A stretch of DNA of 64,000 nt from Blautia massiliensis (ex Durand et al. 2017) (GCF_001487165.1 NZ_LN913006.1:3400045-3464044); one strand, 5' to 3'. Shown: positions 53,191 through 63,462, counted from the stretch's first letter. Notes: generated by a model not told the origin, from the letters alone. Numbers and translations: made by a program.

Positions 53191-54894
53191 ATGAAAAAAA
53201 GAAACATGATCGCAGCTCTGCTCTGCAGTGCATGCCTTGTGGCAGGAAGTGTAAATCCCGTATTTGCAGATGCATCGAAGGTAGTAACACTTGGAGCAGA
53301 TCTTACGGATGCTCAGAAGCAGACAATGATGAAATATTTTAATGTAAGTTCCGATCAGGTGCAGGTGATGACCATTACAAATGAGGATGAGCATAAACAC
53401 CTGGATAATATCGCACCACAGTCCCAGATCGGTTCCAGAACTTTGAGCTGTGCCTATGTGAAGCCTACACAGTCCGGCGGGATCAAGGTCCGCACAGCAA
53501 ATCTGAACTGGGTGACAGGTAATATGATCGCAACGACACTTTCCACATCCGGTGTGAAGAACTGTGAAGTAGTTGCTGCCTGCCCGATGGAAGTATCCGG
53601 AACAGGCGCACTTACCGGCATCCAGATGGCATATGAGAAGGCCAGTGGAGAGAAGCTGGATGAGACCAAGACGAAGCTTGCCAACCAGGAGATCGTAACC
53701 ACCGGTGAGCTTGCAGATAAGGTTGGTAAAAATGAGGCGACAACAGTTGTAAACCAGTCCAAGATGGATGTGATCCAGAACGGAGTACAGAATGCAGATG
53801 AGATCCAGAATATTGTCATCAATGTGGCTGAGCAGAACAATATTTCCGTAAGCCAGGACGATATTGACAGGATCGTGTCTCTTCTGAAGCAGATCTCACA
53901 GCAGGATTACAATTATGATGATGTGAAGGAAACACTGGAGCAGGTAGATGCCAATACCACAGGCCAGACCTCTTCCTCTGATGATACGCTGGATGGCGAG
54001 AGCAGTGATGAAACCGTAGATGTGGATGCAGATTCTTCTGATGATATCGTCAACAATGTAAATGACAGCATTCTTGGTGACGATGTGATCCAGAGCTCCA
54101 CAGAGGATCCGGGTCTTGAGGAAGAAACAGGAGCAGATTCTCAGGATACAAGCAATGAGACCGGAATCCCGGATGCTACCGACGACGGAACCTATAGCAA
54201 TGAGGAAAGCTCGGACGAAAGCAGTACAGATGAAAGTGCATCCGACGAGAGCAGTACAGACGAAAGTGCATCTGACGAGAACAGCACAGAGGATAGTGCA
54301 TCTGACGAGAGCAGCACAGATGAAAGCACTTCTGACGAGGCTGCATCCGATGAGACCGGAATCCCGGAGGCAACAGAAGATACAGAATCTTCAGAAAGTA
54401 CAGACGGCTCAGACCAGGCAGACAGTGCAGAAAACGATACTTCCGTGCTCAGCGAAGAAGCAAAGAACAATTATGACAAATTTGTCCTCTTTGTAAAAGG
54501 CGAGTATGAGGGAGATGCAGATTCCCTTCTCGCTGCAACGGAGGATACAGAGGCAGTGGCAACGGTAACACTGGATGAGCAGACAGCGAAGAGTGTGGCA
54601 GAAACTGTTGAGAAGGATTATTATGATATCCTGAAGGATGGTACAGAATCCTATGAGGCAGATGGTACAGAAAAATATCAGAGTACAGAGCTGAATATGA
54701 TGGATCAGAAGCTGAAGAAGCTGTTCGGTATTGACAGTTCCCAGGAGGACACAGAGGCCACAGACGTGACAGCAGCTATTCTTGCAGATGTTCCCCAGGA
54801 AGATAAGCAGACACTTTATAAAGAAACCATGAAATATCTGGCAGGTCTTTACGGCGAGAACACGGACTCTTCTGAGGAATCCGCAGCAGAATAA
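53191..54894 (+). CDS. Secreted DUF1002 protein with acidic Ser/Asp repeat region
   Basis: 567 residues: signal peptide (about 1-25), a DUF1002 region (about 30-255, including SRTLSCAYVKPT), an acidic low-complexity region with tandem SSTDESASDE-like units (about 325-395), and a C-terminal helical part (about 410-565). The function of DUF1002 is unknown. The ATG at 53191 follows GGAGGGA. It is a single gene ending at a terminator. Confidence 0.85.
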   Translation: MKKRNMIAALLCSACLVAGSVNPVFADASKVVTLGADLTDAQKQTMMKYFNVSSDQVQVMTITNEDEHKHLDNIAPQSQIGSRTLSCAYVKPTQSGGIKVRTANLNWVTGNMIATTLSTSGVKNCEVVAACPMEVSGTGALTGIQMAYEKASGEKLDETKTKLANQEIVTTGELADKVGKNEATTVVNQSKMDVIQNGVQNADEIQNIVINVAEQNNISVSQDDIDRIVSLLKQISQQDYNYDDVKETLEQVDANTTGQTSSSDDTLDGESSDETVDVDADSSDDIVNNVNDSILGDDVIQSSTEDPGLEEETGADSQDTSNETGIPDATDDGTYSNEESSDESSTDESASDESSTDESASDENSTEDSASDESSTDESTSDEAASDETGIPEATEDTESSESTDGSDQADSAENDTSVLSEEAKNNYDKFVLFVKGEYEGDADSLLAATEDTEAVATVTLDEQTAKSVAETVEKDYYDILKDGTESYEADGTEKYQSTELNMMDQKLKKLFGIDSSQEDTEATDVTAAILADVPQEDKQTLYKETMKYLAGLYGENTDSSEESAAE

Positions 54895-54918
54895 AAGATT
54901 TACAGAAAAAGAGATAAA

Positions 54919-54962
54919 AAATACCGCAGCAGAGAAAACAACCTCTGCTGCGGTATTTTTTG
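54919..54962 (+). terminator. Terminator of the DUF1002 gene
   Basis: AAATACCGCAGCAGAG pairs with CTCTGCTGCGGTATTT over an 8-nt loop and is followed by T residues. Confidence 0.93.
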
Positions 54963-55126
54963 TCGTGCCGGAAAGATATCATGAAAATTTTGTGATTTAC
55001 GACAAGGATTTGTGTAAGCACTGGAAAAATGGATTTTTCTGTGATAAAATTGACCGTAAATCGGTTTTGTGGACTCATACATCGCAAACCGTGATAGGGA
55101 AACGAGAAAGGGAAAAGGTAGAATTT

Positions 55127-56329
55127 ATGAGCCTGGCAGTAGTAACATTAAAAAAAGGCGAAGGCAGATTCCTGAAATCAGGAGGCCTCTGGGTATATGA
55201 CAATGAGATCGCAAGCATCATGGGAAGCTTTGTGAACGGAGATATCGTTCTGGTCCGGGACTTTGACGGATATCCAATGGGAAGAGGATTTATCAACACC
55301 AATTCCAAGATCACAGTCCGTATGCTTACCAGAGATGAGCGTACAGAGATCAGTCCGGAATTTTTGAAACAACGTGTCCGCGACGCATGGGAGTATCGTA
55401 AGAAGGTAGTAGATACCGGAAGCTGCCGTGTGATCTTCGGAGAAGCAGACTTTCTTCCGGGGCTTGTTGTGGATAAGTTTTCAGATGTGCTTGTTGTACA
55501 GTCTCTTGCACTGGGAATCGACCGTCTTAAAGAAACGATCCTAGATGCACTGAAGGAAGTCCTTGCTGAGGATGGGATCCGGATCCGTGGAGTCTATGAG
55601 CGGAGTGATGCAAAGGTACGCCGCCAGGAAGGAATGGAACTTACCAAGGGATTTATCGGAGAAGAATTTCCGACACTTGTTCAGATTGAAGAGAACGGTG
55701 TGAAATATGAAGTAGATATCAGGGACGGGCAGAAGACCGGATTTTTCCTGGATCAGAAATATAACCGTCTTGCTATCCAGAAGCTCTGCAAGGGGGCGAA
55801 GGTTCTGGACTGCTTTACACATACCGGCTCTTTTGCCCTGAATGCGGGAATTGCAGGGGCACAGAGTGTTCTCGGTGTGGATGCGTCGGAAACTGCAGTC
55901 CTGCAGGCAAGAAGAAACGCCAGTCTGAACGGCCTGGACGGAACAGTGAAATTCCTCTGTGAGGATGTTTTTGAGCTTCTTCCCGAGCTTGAGGAGAAGG
56001 GAGAGAAATTTGATGTTGTGGTACTGGATCCTCCGGCATTTACGAAATCCAGAAGCTCTGTAAAAAATGCCATCAAGGGATACCGTGAGATCAATCTCCG
56101 TGCAATGCGTCTTGTAAAGGACGGCGGATTTCTTGCAACCTGTTCCTGCTCTCATTTTATGACGTATGAGCTGTTTACACAGACCATCGGTCAGGCAGCG
56201 AAGAATGTCCATAAGAGACTGCGCCAGGTAGAGTACCGTACACAGGCACCGGATCATCCGATCCTCTGGTCAGCAGATGAGTCCTATTATCTGAAATTCT
56301 ACATTTTCCAGGTATGCAATGACCGTTAG
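55127..56329 (+). CDS. Class I SAM-dependent rRNA methyltransferase (RlmI-like)
   Basis: 400 residues: an N-terminal PUA domain (about 1-75), a middle EEHEE-type part, and a Rossmann methyltransferase domain (about 185-400) with VLDCFTHTGSFALNAG and VVLDPPAFTKSR. The family methylates cytosine in 23S rRNA; the exact site here is inferred. The ATG at 55127 fits the PUA start (MSLAVVTLKKGEGR) and replaces a longer upstream frame. Confidence 0.92.
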   Translation: MSLAVVTLKKGEGRFLKSGGLWVYDNEIASIMGSFVNGDIVLVRDFDGYPMGRGFINTNSKITVRMLTRDERTEISPEFLKQRVRDAWEYRKKVVDTGSCRVIFGEADFLPGLVVDKFSDVLVVQSLALGIDRLKETILDALKEVLAEDGIRIRGVYERSDAKVRRQEGMELTKGFIGEEFPTLVQIEENGVKYEVDIRDGQKTGFFLDQKYNRLAIQKLCKGAKVLDCFTHTGSFALNAGIAGAQSVLGVDASETAVLQARRNASLNGLDGTVKFLCEDVFELLPELEEKGEKFDVVVLDPPAFTKSRSSVKNAIKGYREINLRAMRLVKDGGFLATCSCSHFMTYELFTQTIGQAAKNVHKRLRQVEYRTQAPDHPILWSADESYYLKFYIFQVCNDR

Positions 56330-56403
56330 GAACTGCCATCCGGATTTTTTTACGGAAATTTTTGGGCAGTGCCGTCTGGCAGTGAAAAGGAGATGCAGAT
56401 CAT

Positions 56404-56817
56404 ATGAGAGACAAATTCAATAAATTTATGCAGGGACGTTATGGAGTGGATGATCTTTCCAGGTTCACCATGGGAGTCGCACTGGTTCTGATCATTCTGG
56501 CAATGTTTGCTAATATATTCAGCAGAACTGTCGGCAGCACCCTTGACATTCTCGGGGTCGCAGCGATCGTATATGCATATATACGTATTTTTTCCAGAAA
56601 TATCCAGCAGCGTTATGCCGAAAATCAGAAATTCCTTCAGATGACGTCAAAGTTCCGTTTTCGCTTTAATAAAGAAAAGGATCTGATGAAGCAGAGAAAG
56701 ACCCATCACATCTACAGCTGTCCGGGCTGCGGACAGAAGATACGTATTCCAAAGGGAAAGGGCAAGATCGAGATCGAATGTCCGAAATGCCACACAAAAT
56801 TCGTAAAAAGGAGCTGA
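56404..56817 (+). CDS. Membrane protein with C-terminal zinc ribbon
   Basis: A 137-residue protein with two membrane helices (about 22-42 and 46-64). A cytoplasmic tail holds a four-Cys ribbon (CPGCGQ and CPKCHTKF). The function is unknown. It lies 1 nt before the DUF5685 gene, so they are co-translated or at least co-transcribed. Confidence 0.8.
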   Translation: MRDKFNKFMQGRYGVDDLSRFTMGVALVLIILAMFANIFSRTVGSTLDILGVAAIVYAYIRIFSRNIQQRYAENQKFLQMTSKFRFRFNKEKDLMKQRKTHHIYSCPGCGQKIRIPKGKGKIEIECPKCHTKFVKRS

Positions 56818-56818
56818 C

Positions 56819-57667
56819 ATGTTCGGATATGTGACCGTTAATAAACCGGAAATAAAATTCAAGGATTTTGATGTGTACCGTTCTTTTTACTGCGGTCTTT
56901 GCAGAGAATTGCGGGAGAGATACGGGATACCGGGACAGATCTCACTGACTTATGATATGACATTTGTGGTCCTTCTTTTAAGCGCTCTTTATGAACCGCC
57001 AACGAAGAAGGGAACCTCCAGGTGTGTGGTCCATCCGCTGAAGCCCCAGCCGGTGCGCAAAAATACAGTAACTGAGTACTGTGCGGATATGAATGTGATC
57101 CTTACCTATTACAAATGTATGGATGACTGGCAGGATGAACACAAACCACTGCGCTATGCATATGCAGGAATTCTGAAGAATTGCGGAAATATGCATATGT
57201 CCGCTTATCCGGAGAAGATCCAAAGGATCCGAAACGCACTAGAGGAGCTTTCTTCCCTGGAAAAACAGGGGGAAACCGATGTGGACCGTGTAGCCGGGTG
57301 TTCCGGACGTATCATGGAAGAGATTCTGGCCTTCCGTAAGGATGTCTGGGAATCGTCCCTGCGCCGTCTGGGATTTTATCTCGGAAAATTTATCTACATC
57401 CTGGATGCTTATGACGATGTGGAAAAAGATGCAGAAAACGGAAATTACAATCCTTTCCTTGAAAAATATAAGATAGAAGGGTTCGAGGAAGAGGTACGTC
57501 GGCTTCTTATGATGATGCTTGCAGAATGCTGCAGAGAATTTGAAAAGCTGCCGATCCTCCGATACGGAGATATCCTTCGAAATATTTTATATTCCGGCGT
57601 CTGGTGCCGCTTTGCGGCGATCGGACAGAAGCGCAGGGAAGAACGGGAGAAAGAGAAAAAATGTTAG
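56819..57667 (+). CDS. DUF5685-family protein
   Basis: A 282-residue, mostly helical, apparently cytoplasmic protein. The N-terminus has [33 protein letters not shown] segment (about residues 200-217) is Asp-rich and could bind metal, recalling the acidic motifs of helical isoprenoid-type folds; this is only a resemblance. It overlaps the J-domain gene by 7 nt. Confidence 0.72.
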   Translation: MFGYVTVNKPEIKFKDFDVYRSFYCGLCRELRERYGIPGQISLTYDMTFVVLLLSALYEPPTKKGTSRCVVHPLKPQPVRKNTVTEYCADMNVILTYYKCMDDWQDEHKPLRYAYAGILKNCGNMHMSAYPEKIQRIRNALEELSSLEKQGETDVDRVAGCSGRIMEEILAFRKDVWESSLRRLGFYLGKFIYILDAYDDVEKDAENGNYNPFLEKYKIEGFEEEVRRLLMMMLAECCREFEKLPILRYGDILRNILYSGVWCRFAAIGQKRREEREKEKKC

Positions 57668-58308
57668 ATCCATACAGCGTGCTGGGAGTTCCCAGAAACG
57701 CATCTGATGATGAAATAAAAAAGGCATACCGGAAGCTGAGCCGAAAGTATCACCCGGATGCCAATATCAATAATCCGAATAAGGATCAGGCCGAAGAAAA
57801 ATTCAAAGAAGTGCAGCAGGCTTACGAGCAGATCATGAAAGAGCGTGAGTACGGAAGTAGTTCCCAGAATGGCTATGGCGGCTACGGAAATTACGGTGGT
57901 TTTGGAAATTACGGAAATGCCGGTTCCAGTGCCTATCAGGATGAGGAAAGTATGCGCAGAAGGGCGGCCGCCAATTATGTGCAGAGCGGTCATTTTCAGG
58001 AAGCTATGAATGTACTGGATTCTCTTGGTCAGAAAAATGGGGAATGGTATTACCTGGCTGCTATGGCAAATATGGGAATGGGAAATAATGTAACAGCTCT
58101 GGATCAGATCCGTGAAGCAGTCCGTCAGGAACCGGATAATATGCAGTACCGTATGCTGCTCCAGAGAATGGAAGGCGGTGGCGGCTGGTATCAGCAGCGG
58201 CAGGATCCCTTTGGGGGAATGCCGACTGCAGAAGGGGATATGTGTGATGCCTGCTGCAGGACCATGGCCTGTTTCATGTGCTGGCCGGGCGGCTTTTTCT
58301 GCTGCTGA
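57661..58308 (+). CDS. J-domain protein with Cys-rich C-terminus
   Basis: 215 residues: J domain (1-65, HPD in RKYHPDAN), a Gly/Tyr/Asn-rich linker (about 68-95), a TPR-like helical part (about 105-165) and a terminal segment [22 protein letters not shown] domains stimulate DnaK. The Cys-rich end may bind metal or lie at the membrane; this is inferred. The start lies within the end of the DUF5685 gene. Confidence 0.85.
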   Translation: MLDPYSVLGVPRNASDDEIKKAYRKLSRKYHPDANINNPNKDQAEEKFKEVQQAYEQIMKEREYGSSSQNGYGGYGNYGGFGNYGNAGSSAYQDEESMRRRAAANYVQSGHFQEAMNVLDSLGQKNGEWYYLAAMANMGMGNNVTALDQIREAVRQEPDNMQYRMLLQRMEGGGGWYQQRQDPFGGMPTAEGDMCDACCRTMACFMCWPGGFFCC

Positions 58309-58388
58309 TGCAGGAACAAAGCGGTCATCGATATCCCGGAATTGAGAATCGGAATATCCTGAGGCAGCATATCCATATGTTTGTAAGG

Positions 58389-58409
58389 CGGATCCTGCAG
58401 ATCCGTTTT
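58389..58409 (+). terminator. Possible terminator after the J-domain gene
   Basis: CGGATC pairs with GATCCG and is followed by only four T, so it is weak. Confidence 0.45.
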
Positions 58410-58501
58410 GCGATATAGATCGCAGAGGGATTTTTCTGACAGAAATTCACAATGCTGTCCGGAAAATGTCATACTGCAGAGAAAAAGAGGAGGAAATCGT
58501 T

Positions 58502-59488
58502 ATGAGTATAAGAATTGGTATTTTAGGTTACGGAAACCTGGGACGCGGCGTGGAGTGCGCCATCAAGCATAATCCGGATACAGAGCTGGTTGCAGTATTT
58601 ACCAGACGTGATCCAGAGACTGTAAAGATCCTTACAGAGACCGCAAAGGTTTATTCTGTAAAAGATGCGGAGAAGCTGAAGGATGAGATCGATGTCCTGA
58701 TCATCTGTGGAGGAAGTGCGACAGATCTTCCTGTTCAGACACCGGAGTATGTAAAATATTTCAATGTTGTGGACAGCTTTGATACACATAAGAAAATCCC
58801 GGAGCATTTTGCAAATGTTGACAAGGCAGCAGCAGAGAGTGGACATGTAGGAATCATTTCCGTAGGCTGGGATCCAGGAATGTTTTCTCTGAACCGTATG
58901 TATGCAAATGCGATCCTTACAAATGGAAACGACTACACATTCTGGGGCAAGGGTGTCAGCCAGGGACATTCTGATGCAGTCCGCCGCATCAAAGGCGTAA
59001 AGGATGCAAAGCAGTACACCATTCCGGTAGAAGCTGCACTTGAGGCAGTAAGAAACGGAGAAAATCCGGAGCTTACCACACGCCAGAAACATACAAGAGA
59101 GTGCTTCGTAGTTGCTGAGGAAGGTGCTGATCTTGCACGCATCGAGGAAGAGATCAAGACCATGCCGAACTACTTTGACGAGTATGATACAACGGTACAT
59201 TTCATTTCCCAGGAAGAGCTGGACCGTGACCACAGCGGTATCCCGCACGGCGGTTTTGTGATCCGCAGCGGAAAAACAGGCTGGAACAATGAGAACAGCC
59301 ATGTGATCGAGTACAGCCTGAAGTTGGATTCCAATCCTGAGTTTACATCTTCTGTGATCGTTGCCTATGCAAGAGCTGCATACCGCATGAACCAGGAAGG
59401 ACAGAAGGGCTGCAAGACTGTATTTGATGTTGCACCTGCATATTTAAGTGCCCTTGACGGAGCAGAGCTTCGCAAAAAATTCCTGTAA
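58502..59488 (+). CDS. ddh: meso-Diaminopimelate dehydrogenase
   Basis: A 328-residue NADPH enzyme that converts tetrahydrodipicolinate directly to meso-diaminopimelate for lysine and peptidoglycan. The Rossmann motif GILGYGNLGRG is at the N-terminus, and SVGWDPGMFSLNR, GVSQGHSDAVRR and HGGFVIRSG are family blocks. Length is normal. The ATG at 58502 has GAGGAGG upstream; an in-frame start 12 codons earlier is unlikely. Confidence 0.96.
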   Translation: MSIRIGILGYGNLGRGVECAIKHNPDTELVAVFTRRDPETVKILTETAKVYSVKDAEKLKDEIDVLIICGGSATDLPVQTPEYVKYFNVVDSFDTHKKIPEHFANVDKAAAESGHVGIISVGWDPGMFSLNRMYANAILTNGNDYTFWGKGVSQGHSDAVRRIKGVKDAKQYTIPVEAALEAVRNGENPELTTRQKHTRECFVVAEEGADLARIEEEIKTMPNYFDEYDTTVHFISQEELDRDHSGIPHGGFVIRSGKTGWNNENSHVIEYSLKLDSNPEFTSSVIVAYARAAYRMNQEGQKGCKTVFDVAPAYLSALDGAELRKKFL

Positions 59489-59542
59489 GGATCTGTAACA
59501 GATCTGTAACAGACAGGAGCAAAACTGCATAAAAGATCATAT

Positions 59543-59586
59543 CCCCGGAGCATCAGTGAATATTTCTGATGTTTCGGGGCTTTTTT
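59543..59586 (+). terminator. Terminator of ddh
   Basis: CCCCGGA-CATCAG pairs with CTGATG-TTCGGGG and is followed by six T. Confidence 0.92.
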
Positions 59587-59647
59587 CTGCATAAAATCAA
59601 CATTGGTAATACCTGGATGATGATTTTTCTGAAAGAAAAGGAAAGAG

Positions 59648-59676
59648 TTGACGGACCGTAAAGAATGTTATATAAT
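59648..59676 (+). promoter_or_regulatory. Sigma-A promoter of the wall-binding repeat gene
   Basis: TTGACG, a 17-nt spacer and TATAAT (59671-59676), with a leader of about 90 nt. Confidence 0.85.
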
Positions 59677-59772
59677 ATGGACGTAAAATTGTAACAAAAT
59701 TGTAACGTTTACGATCAGTCGGACTTAAGAAATAGTAAATATCAATGATCTATCTATCAAAGGAAGGTATGT

Positions 59773-61263
59773 ATGCGAAAATTAAGCAGAAAATGGAAAC
59801 TCTGGGGACTTTTTTTTGTTCTGATGTTCTTTGCAGCCGGAGCAACTGTACATACAACGGCAACAGATGTACAGGCTGCGACCAAAAACGGCTTTAAAAC
59901 AGAAAAAGGAAAGTCCTATTATTATCAGAATGGACAGAAGGTAAAAGGCTGGCTTACACTGAACGGGAAGAAATATTTTTTTAATAAATCCACAGGCGTG
60001 CAGATGAAGCGTTGGGCTAAGGATTCCAAGGGCAAACGATATTTTTATAATGTCAACGGTGCCAAGGGCTATATGGCAACAGGCTGGCTTACAGACAGTA
60101 AGAACAATACCCGCTATTTTAATCCCACCAGCGGATATATGACAACGAAATGGGCCACGATCAGTAATAAGAAATATTATTTTTACAGAGGCAGTGGTGC
60201 TGCAGCCAGAAGTGTATTCCTTACAGACAAGAAGAATGTGACCAGATATTTTACCAGCAAATGCTTTATGGCAAAGGGCTGGGCAACGAATAAGAAACAG
60301 CAGAAGCGTTATTTTGATCCAAACACGGGAGCTATGTATAAGGGCTTCAAGAAGATCGGCAGCGATACCTATTATTTTTACAGCAAGAGCGGCGTGATGG
60401 CTACCGGTTGGGTCACAAATTCCAAAAAAGGATATAAATATTATTTCGATCCGTCAACCGGTGTCATGGCTACGGGAACGAAGACGATCGATGGCAAGAA
60501 GTATACATTTGGCAGCAATGGTGTCTTGGATACCAACCCAAGCACTACTACAGCGACAAGCTCCAGGACTATCAAGAATTTCCTTGCCAATGCATTACTT
60601 CCGGTAGGAAAGACTCTTTACGTATGGGGCGGCGGCCACAACTGGTCGGATGCGACCAGAAAGGGCATCAGTCCAAAATGGAAACAGTGGTATGACAGCA
60701 ATTCCAGCTCCTATAATTACAGATATTATATGGATCTCAGTGAAGCTACAGAACAGAAGGGCCTTGACTGCTCCGGCTTTGTAGGATGGTCTGTATATCA
60801 GATCATGCAGAGCAGATCCGGTGGACCTATGTACACGGATGTTTCCGGAAATCTTGGATCTTTGTATTCCGGCAAGGGAATGGGTACCGTTGTTTCCCAG
60901 GCTCAGCTGGCAAGCTCAAACTGGAAGCTTTATCCTGGGGATATCGGATACAACAGCGGACATACCTGGATCGTTCTCGGACAGTGTTCCGATAAGAGTG
61001 TCGTGATCCTCCACTGTACACCGAATGCCGGCGTACAGATTTCCGGAACACCGACACCAAGCGGAACTTACGGAAGCCAGGCGATCAAGCTGGCAGAAAC
61101 TTATATGTCTAGGTATCCTGGAGCCAGCAAATATGACTATCATGAATCCAGTGGTAACTATATCCGAAACGGTGCATACTTCAGATGGAACAGAAGCACT
61201 CTTTCCGATCCCAACGGATATCTGAACAAGACAGCCAATCAGATCCTTGCAGATCTGTTCTGA
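59773..61263 (+). CDS. Secreted NlpC/P60-type protein with choline-binding-like repeats
   Basis: 496 residues: signal peptide (about 1-36, ending VQA-A), about ten aromatic-rich wall-binding repeats (about 40-250, units such as GWLTLNGKKYFFN and GWVTNSKKGYKYYF), a Ser/Thr linker, and a catalytic domain (about 270-496) with Cys in LDCSGFVGWS and His in SGHTWIVLG. It is probably a peptidoglycan hydrolase. The catalytic part has an unusually long insertion between strands compared with small NlpC domains. Confidence 0.87.
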   Translation: MRKLSRKWKLWGLFFVLMFFAAGATVHTTATDVQAATKNGFKTEKGKSYYYQNGQKVKGWLTLNGKKYFFNKSTGVQMKRWAKDSKGKRYFYNVNGAKGYMATGWLTDSKNNTRYFNPTSGYMTTKWATISNKKYYFYRGSGAAARSVFLTDKKNVTRYFTSKCFMAKGWATNKKQQKRYFDPNTGAMYKGFKKIGSDTYYFYSKSGVMATGWVTNSKKGYKYYFDPSTGVMATGTKTIDGKKYTFGSNGVLDTNPSTTTATSSRTIKNFLANALLPVGKTLYVWGGGHNWSDATRKGISPKWKQWYDSNSSSYNYRYYMDLSEATEQKGLDCSGFVGWSVYQIMQSRSGGPMYTDVSGNLGSLYSGKGMGTVVSQAQLASSNWKLYPGDIGYNSGHTWIVLGQCSDKSVVILHCTPNAGVQISGTPTPSGTYGSQAIKLAETYMSRYPGASKYDYHESSGNYIRNGAYFRWNRSTLSDPNGYLNKTANQILADLF

Positions 61264-61318
61264 TCAGGATGTGCTGAAAGAAATTTGTATGTAACAAATA
61301 GCAATAAGAAACGTGAGA

Positions 61319-61352
61319 GGAGAACCTGAGATAACCCGGGTTCTCCTTTTTT
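61319..61352 (+). terminator. Terminator of the wall-binding repeat gene
   Basis: GGAGAACC pairs with GGTTCTCC and is followed by six T. Confidence 0.9.
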
Positions 61353-61408
61353 AATGTCAAAATCATTAATAAATGTTACAAAGTTTTAAACTAATTAATA
61401 GAAAATCC

Positions 61409-61437
61409 TTGCAATCCAAATAACACTGTGTTAATAT
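61409..61437 (+). promoter_or_regulatory. Promoter of the second NlpC/P60 gene
   Basis: TTGCAA, a 17-nt spacer and TAATAT, with a leader of about 100 nt. Confidence 0.7.
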
Positions 61438-61546
61438 ATAAAAAGATTGAAACAAGATATTGCAAAAGTATTACAAAGAAAACCAACGAAGCGGATGGTC
61501 AGATCCGCTGTATTAAATTAGAATCAGATTGCGAGGGTGAACAGTC

Positions 61547-63007
61547 ATGAAGAAAAGGATATTATGTCTGACACTGGCGCTCATCATCAGCGGAGCACAG
61601 GTAGTCAGCGTAAGCGCAACAAGAGAAGATGAGGCAGCGCTTCAGCAGGAGATGGATGCGACCAACGAACAGCTGAATGCGACTTATTCCAGATTGGATG
61701 AGCTTTCCTCACAGAAGTCACAGATTGAAGGCGAGATTTCAACTCTTGATGCCAATCTTGTAAACGTGATGGTTTCGATCCAGACACTGGAGGGAGATAT
61801 CTCCAATAAGGAAGCCGACATTGCATCTACACAGACCAACCTTGAGAAGGCCAAAAATGCCAAGCAGAAACAGTATGAGGCAATGAAGAAACGTATCCAG
61901 TATCTCTATGAGAAGGGTGGAGACGATGCATGGTTCCAGATGATGCTGAATGCAGAGAACCTGTCTGACCTTCTTACAAGAGCAGAGTACACACAGAAAA
62001 CTTATGAGCAGGACCGTAAGAGTCTTGAAAAATATTCCAATACGATCCAGCAGGTGGCAAACCTGGAGGCACAGTACACACAGGAGAAGTCAGAACTGGA
62101 GGGAATGAAGCAGGAATATGAGGCAGAGTCCCAGAACCTGCAGGCACAGCTGGATGAGAAGCGTGCCACATCCGCAGATTATGATAATGAGATTGCCTAC
62201 GCACAGCAGCAGGCTACAGATTATGCCAACCTTCTTGCAGAGCAGACTGCAGAGCTTCAGAGATTAGAGGCTGAGCGTATTGCAGCAGAGGAAGAGGCAA
62301 GACGTCAGGCCGAGGCTGAAGCAGCAGCGAGAGCGCAGGCTGAGGCAGAAGAGGAAGCAAGACGCCAGGCAGAGCAGGAAGCACAGCAGGATGAGGCGGA
62401 CGAGAGCGAAGACGGACAGTACGATGAGGACGGCGACGTGATCGAGAATGCAGATGAGGATACTGCTGAAGATGACACCGAGGCTGTGGATGAAGATGCA
62501 GACAATGGTGAGAATGATGATGCGTCCGAGGATACTGAGAATACAGAGGATAATGCAGACGCAGATTACGATAACAGCACAGACGCATCTGAAGAAAGTG
62601 CAGAGGACACATCTAATGCAGAGGATACATCTTCAGACAGTGACAGTTCTTCTTACAGTAGCGGTTCAGGATCTTCTGTTGTGAATTATGCTACACAGTT
62701 TGTGGGAAATCCTTACGTATGGGGCGGAACAAGCCTTACCAATGGTGCAGACTGCTCCGGATTTGTACAGAGTGTCTATGCGAACTTCGGAGTCAGCCTT
62801 CCGAGAACCTCCTATGAGCAGCAGAATGCAGGTACAGAAGTATCCTACGCAGATGCACAGCCGGGAGATCTGATCTGCTATGGCGGACACGTGGCTATTT
62901 ACATGGGTAATGGCCAGATCGTTCATGCATCGAACTCTCAGGACGGGATCAAGATCAGCAATGATGCTACATACAGAACAATTGTATCTGTAAGACGTCT
63001 TGTATAA
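61547..63007 (+). CDS. Secreted coiled-coil NlpC/P60 peptidoglycan hydrolase
   Basis: 486 residues: signal peptide (about 1-25), a long coiled coil (about 28-285, PcsB/CwlO-like with YLYEKGGDDAWFQ), an acidic Glu/Asp/Ala linker (about 285-375) and an NlpC/P60 domain (about 380-486). The catalytic Cys is in GADCSGFVQSVY, with His in GGHVAIYMG and IVHASN. Coiled-coil hydrolases of this form usually cut septal or lateral-wall peptidoglycan and are often activated by FtsEX; no ftsEX is in the window. Confidence 0.93.
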   Translation: MKKRILCLTLALIISGAQVVSVSATREDEAALQQEMDATNEQLNATYSRLDELSSQKSQIEGEISTLDANLVNVMVSIQTLEGDISNKEADIASTQTNLEKAKNAKQKQYEAMKKRIQYLYEKGGDDAWFQMMLNAENLSDLLTRAEYTQKTYEQDRKSLEKYSNTIQQVANLEAQYTQEKSELEGMKQEYEAESQNLQAQLDEKRATSADYDNEIAYAQQQATDYANLLAEQTAELQRLEAERIAAEEEARRQAEAEAAARAQAEAEEEARRQAEQEAQQDEADESEDGQYDEDGDVIENADEDTAEDDTEAVDEDADNGENDDASEDTENTEDNADADYDNSTDASEESAEDTSNAEDTSSDSDSSSYSSGSGSSVVNYATQFVGNPYVWGGTSLTNGADCSGFVQSVYANFGVSLPRTSYEQQNAGTEVSYADAQPGDLICYGGHVAIYMGNGQIVHASNSQDGIKISNDATYRTIVSVRRLV

Positions 63008-63038
63008 TAAAAACGTACAACAGAAAATAAAAATACAG

Positions 63039-63067
63039 CAGCCCGACAGCAGTTTGTCGGGCTGTTT
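63039..63067 (+). terminator. Terminator of the second NlpC/P60 gene
   Basis: GCCCGACA pairs with TGTCGGGC over a 6-nt loop and is followed by TGTTTTT. Confidence 0.9.
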
Positions 63068-63098
63068 TTAACGTCGGAAAAAATACTGAAAAACCCAT

Positions 63099-63118
63099 GG
63101 AACGGAGTGAACAGCAAC
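63099..63118. repeat. Remnant of the MITE-like element right end
   Basis: GAACGGAGTGAACAGCAAC matches the last 19 bases of the complete element at 52849-52993 with one change. No left end is seen. Confidence 0.55.
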
Positions 63119-63156
63119 AAAATATGCTCAAAAATGTATAAATATTGAAAACAGTA

Positions 63157-63185
63157 TTGACATATAATTAACAGGATGTTATTAT
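63157..63185 (+). promoter_or_regulatory. Promoter of cobalamin riboswitch 2
   Basis: TTGACA, a 17-nt spacer and TATTAT (63180-63185). Confidence 0.8.
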
Positions 63186-63249
63186 AATGTCAGTATAATT
63201 CCATATTGAACATAGCAAGTGCTGAGGATAGCTGACAGTTATATATTGA

Positions 63250-63395
63250 TTATCAGAAGTCCACAGAAAAGGGAATCAGGTGTGAAACCTGAGCGATCCG
63301 GTCACTGTAACGGAGGAGCGAATTTCATAGTCCATTGTACGTATGTATGAGAAGGAGAGAGGAGCCATGATCCCGGAGCCAGGAAACCTGCTTGT
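63250..63395 (+). ncRNA. Cobalamin riboswitch 2
   Basis: Conserved blocks are GGGAATCAGGTGTGAAACCTG, CCGGTCACTGTAACGG and the B12 box GAGCCAGGAAACCTGC. The sequence differs from riboswitch 1 except in the core, so they are not a recent duplication. Confidence 0.93.
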
Positions 63396-63462
63396 TATGG
63401 CGAGGTTAAACTTCCGTGTAAAGTGTAACAACCATTTCAGGGACTCCGCACCCCTGGGACGT

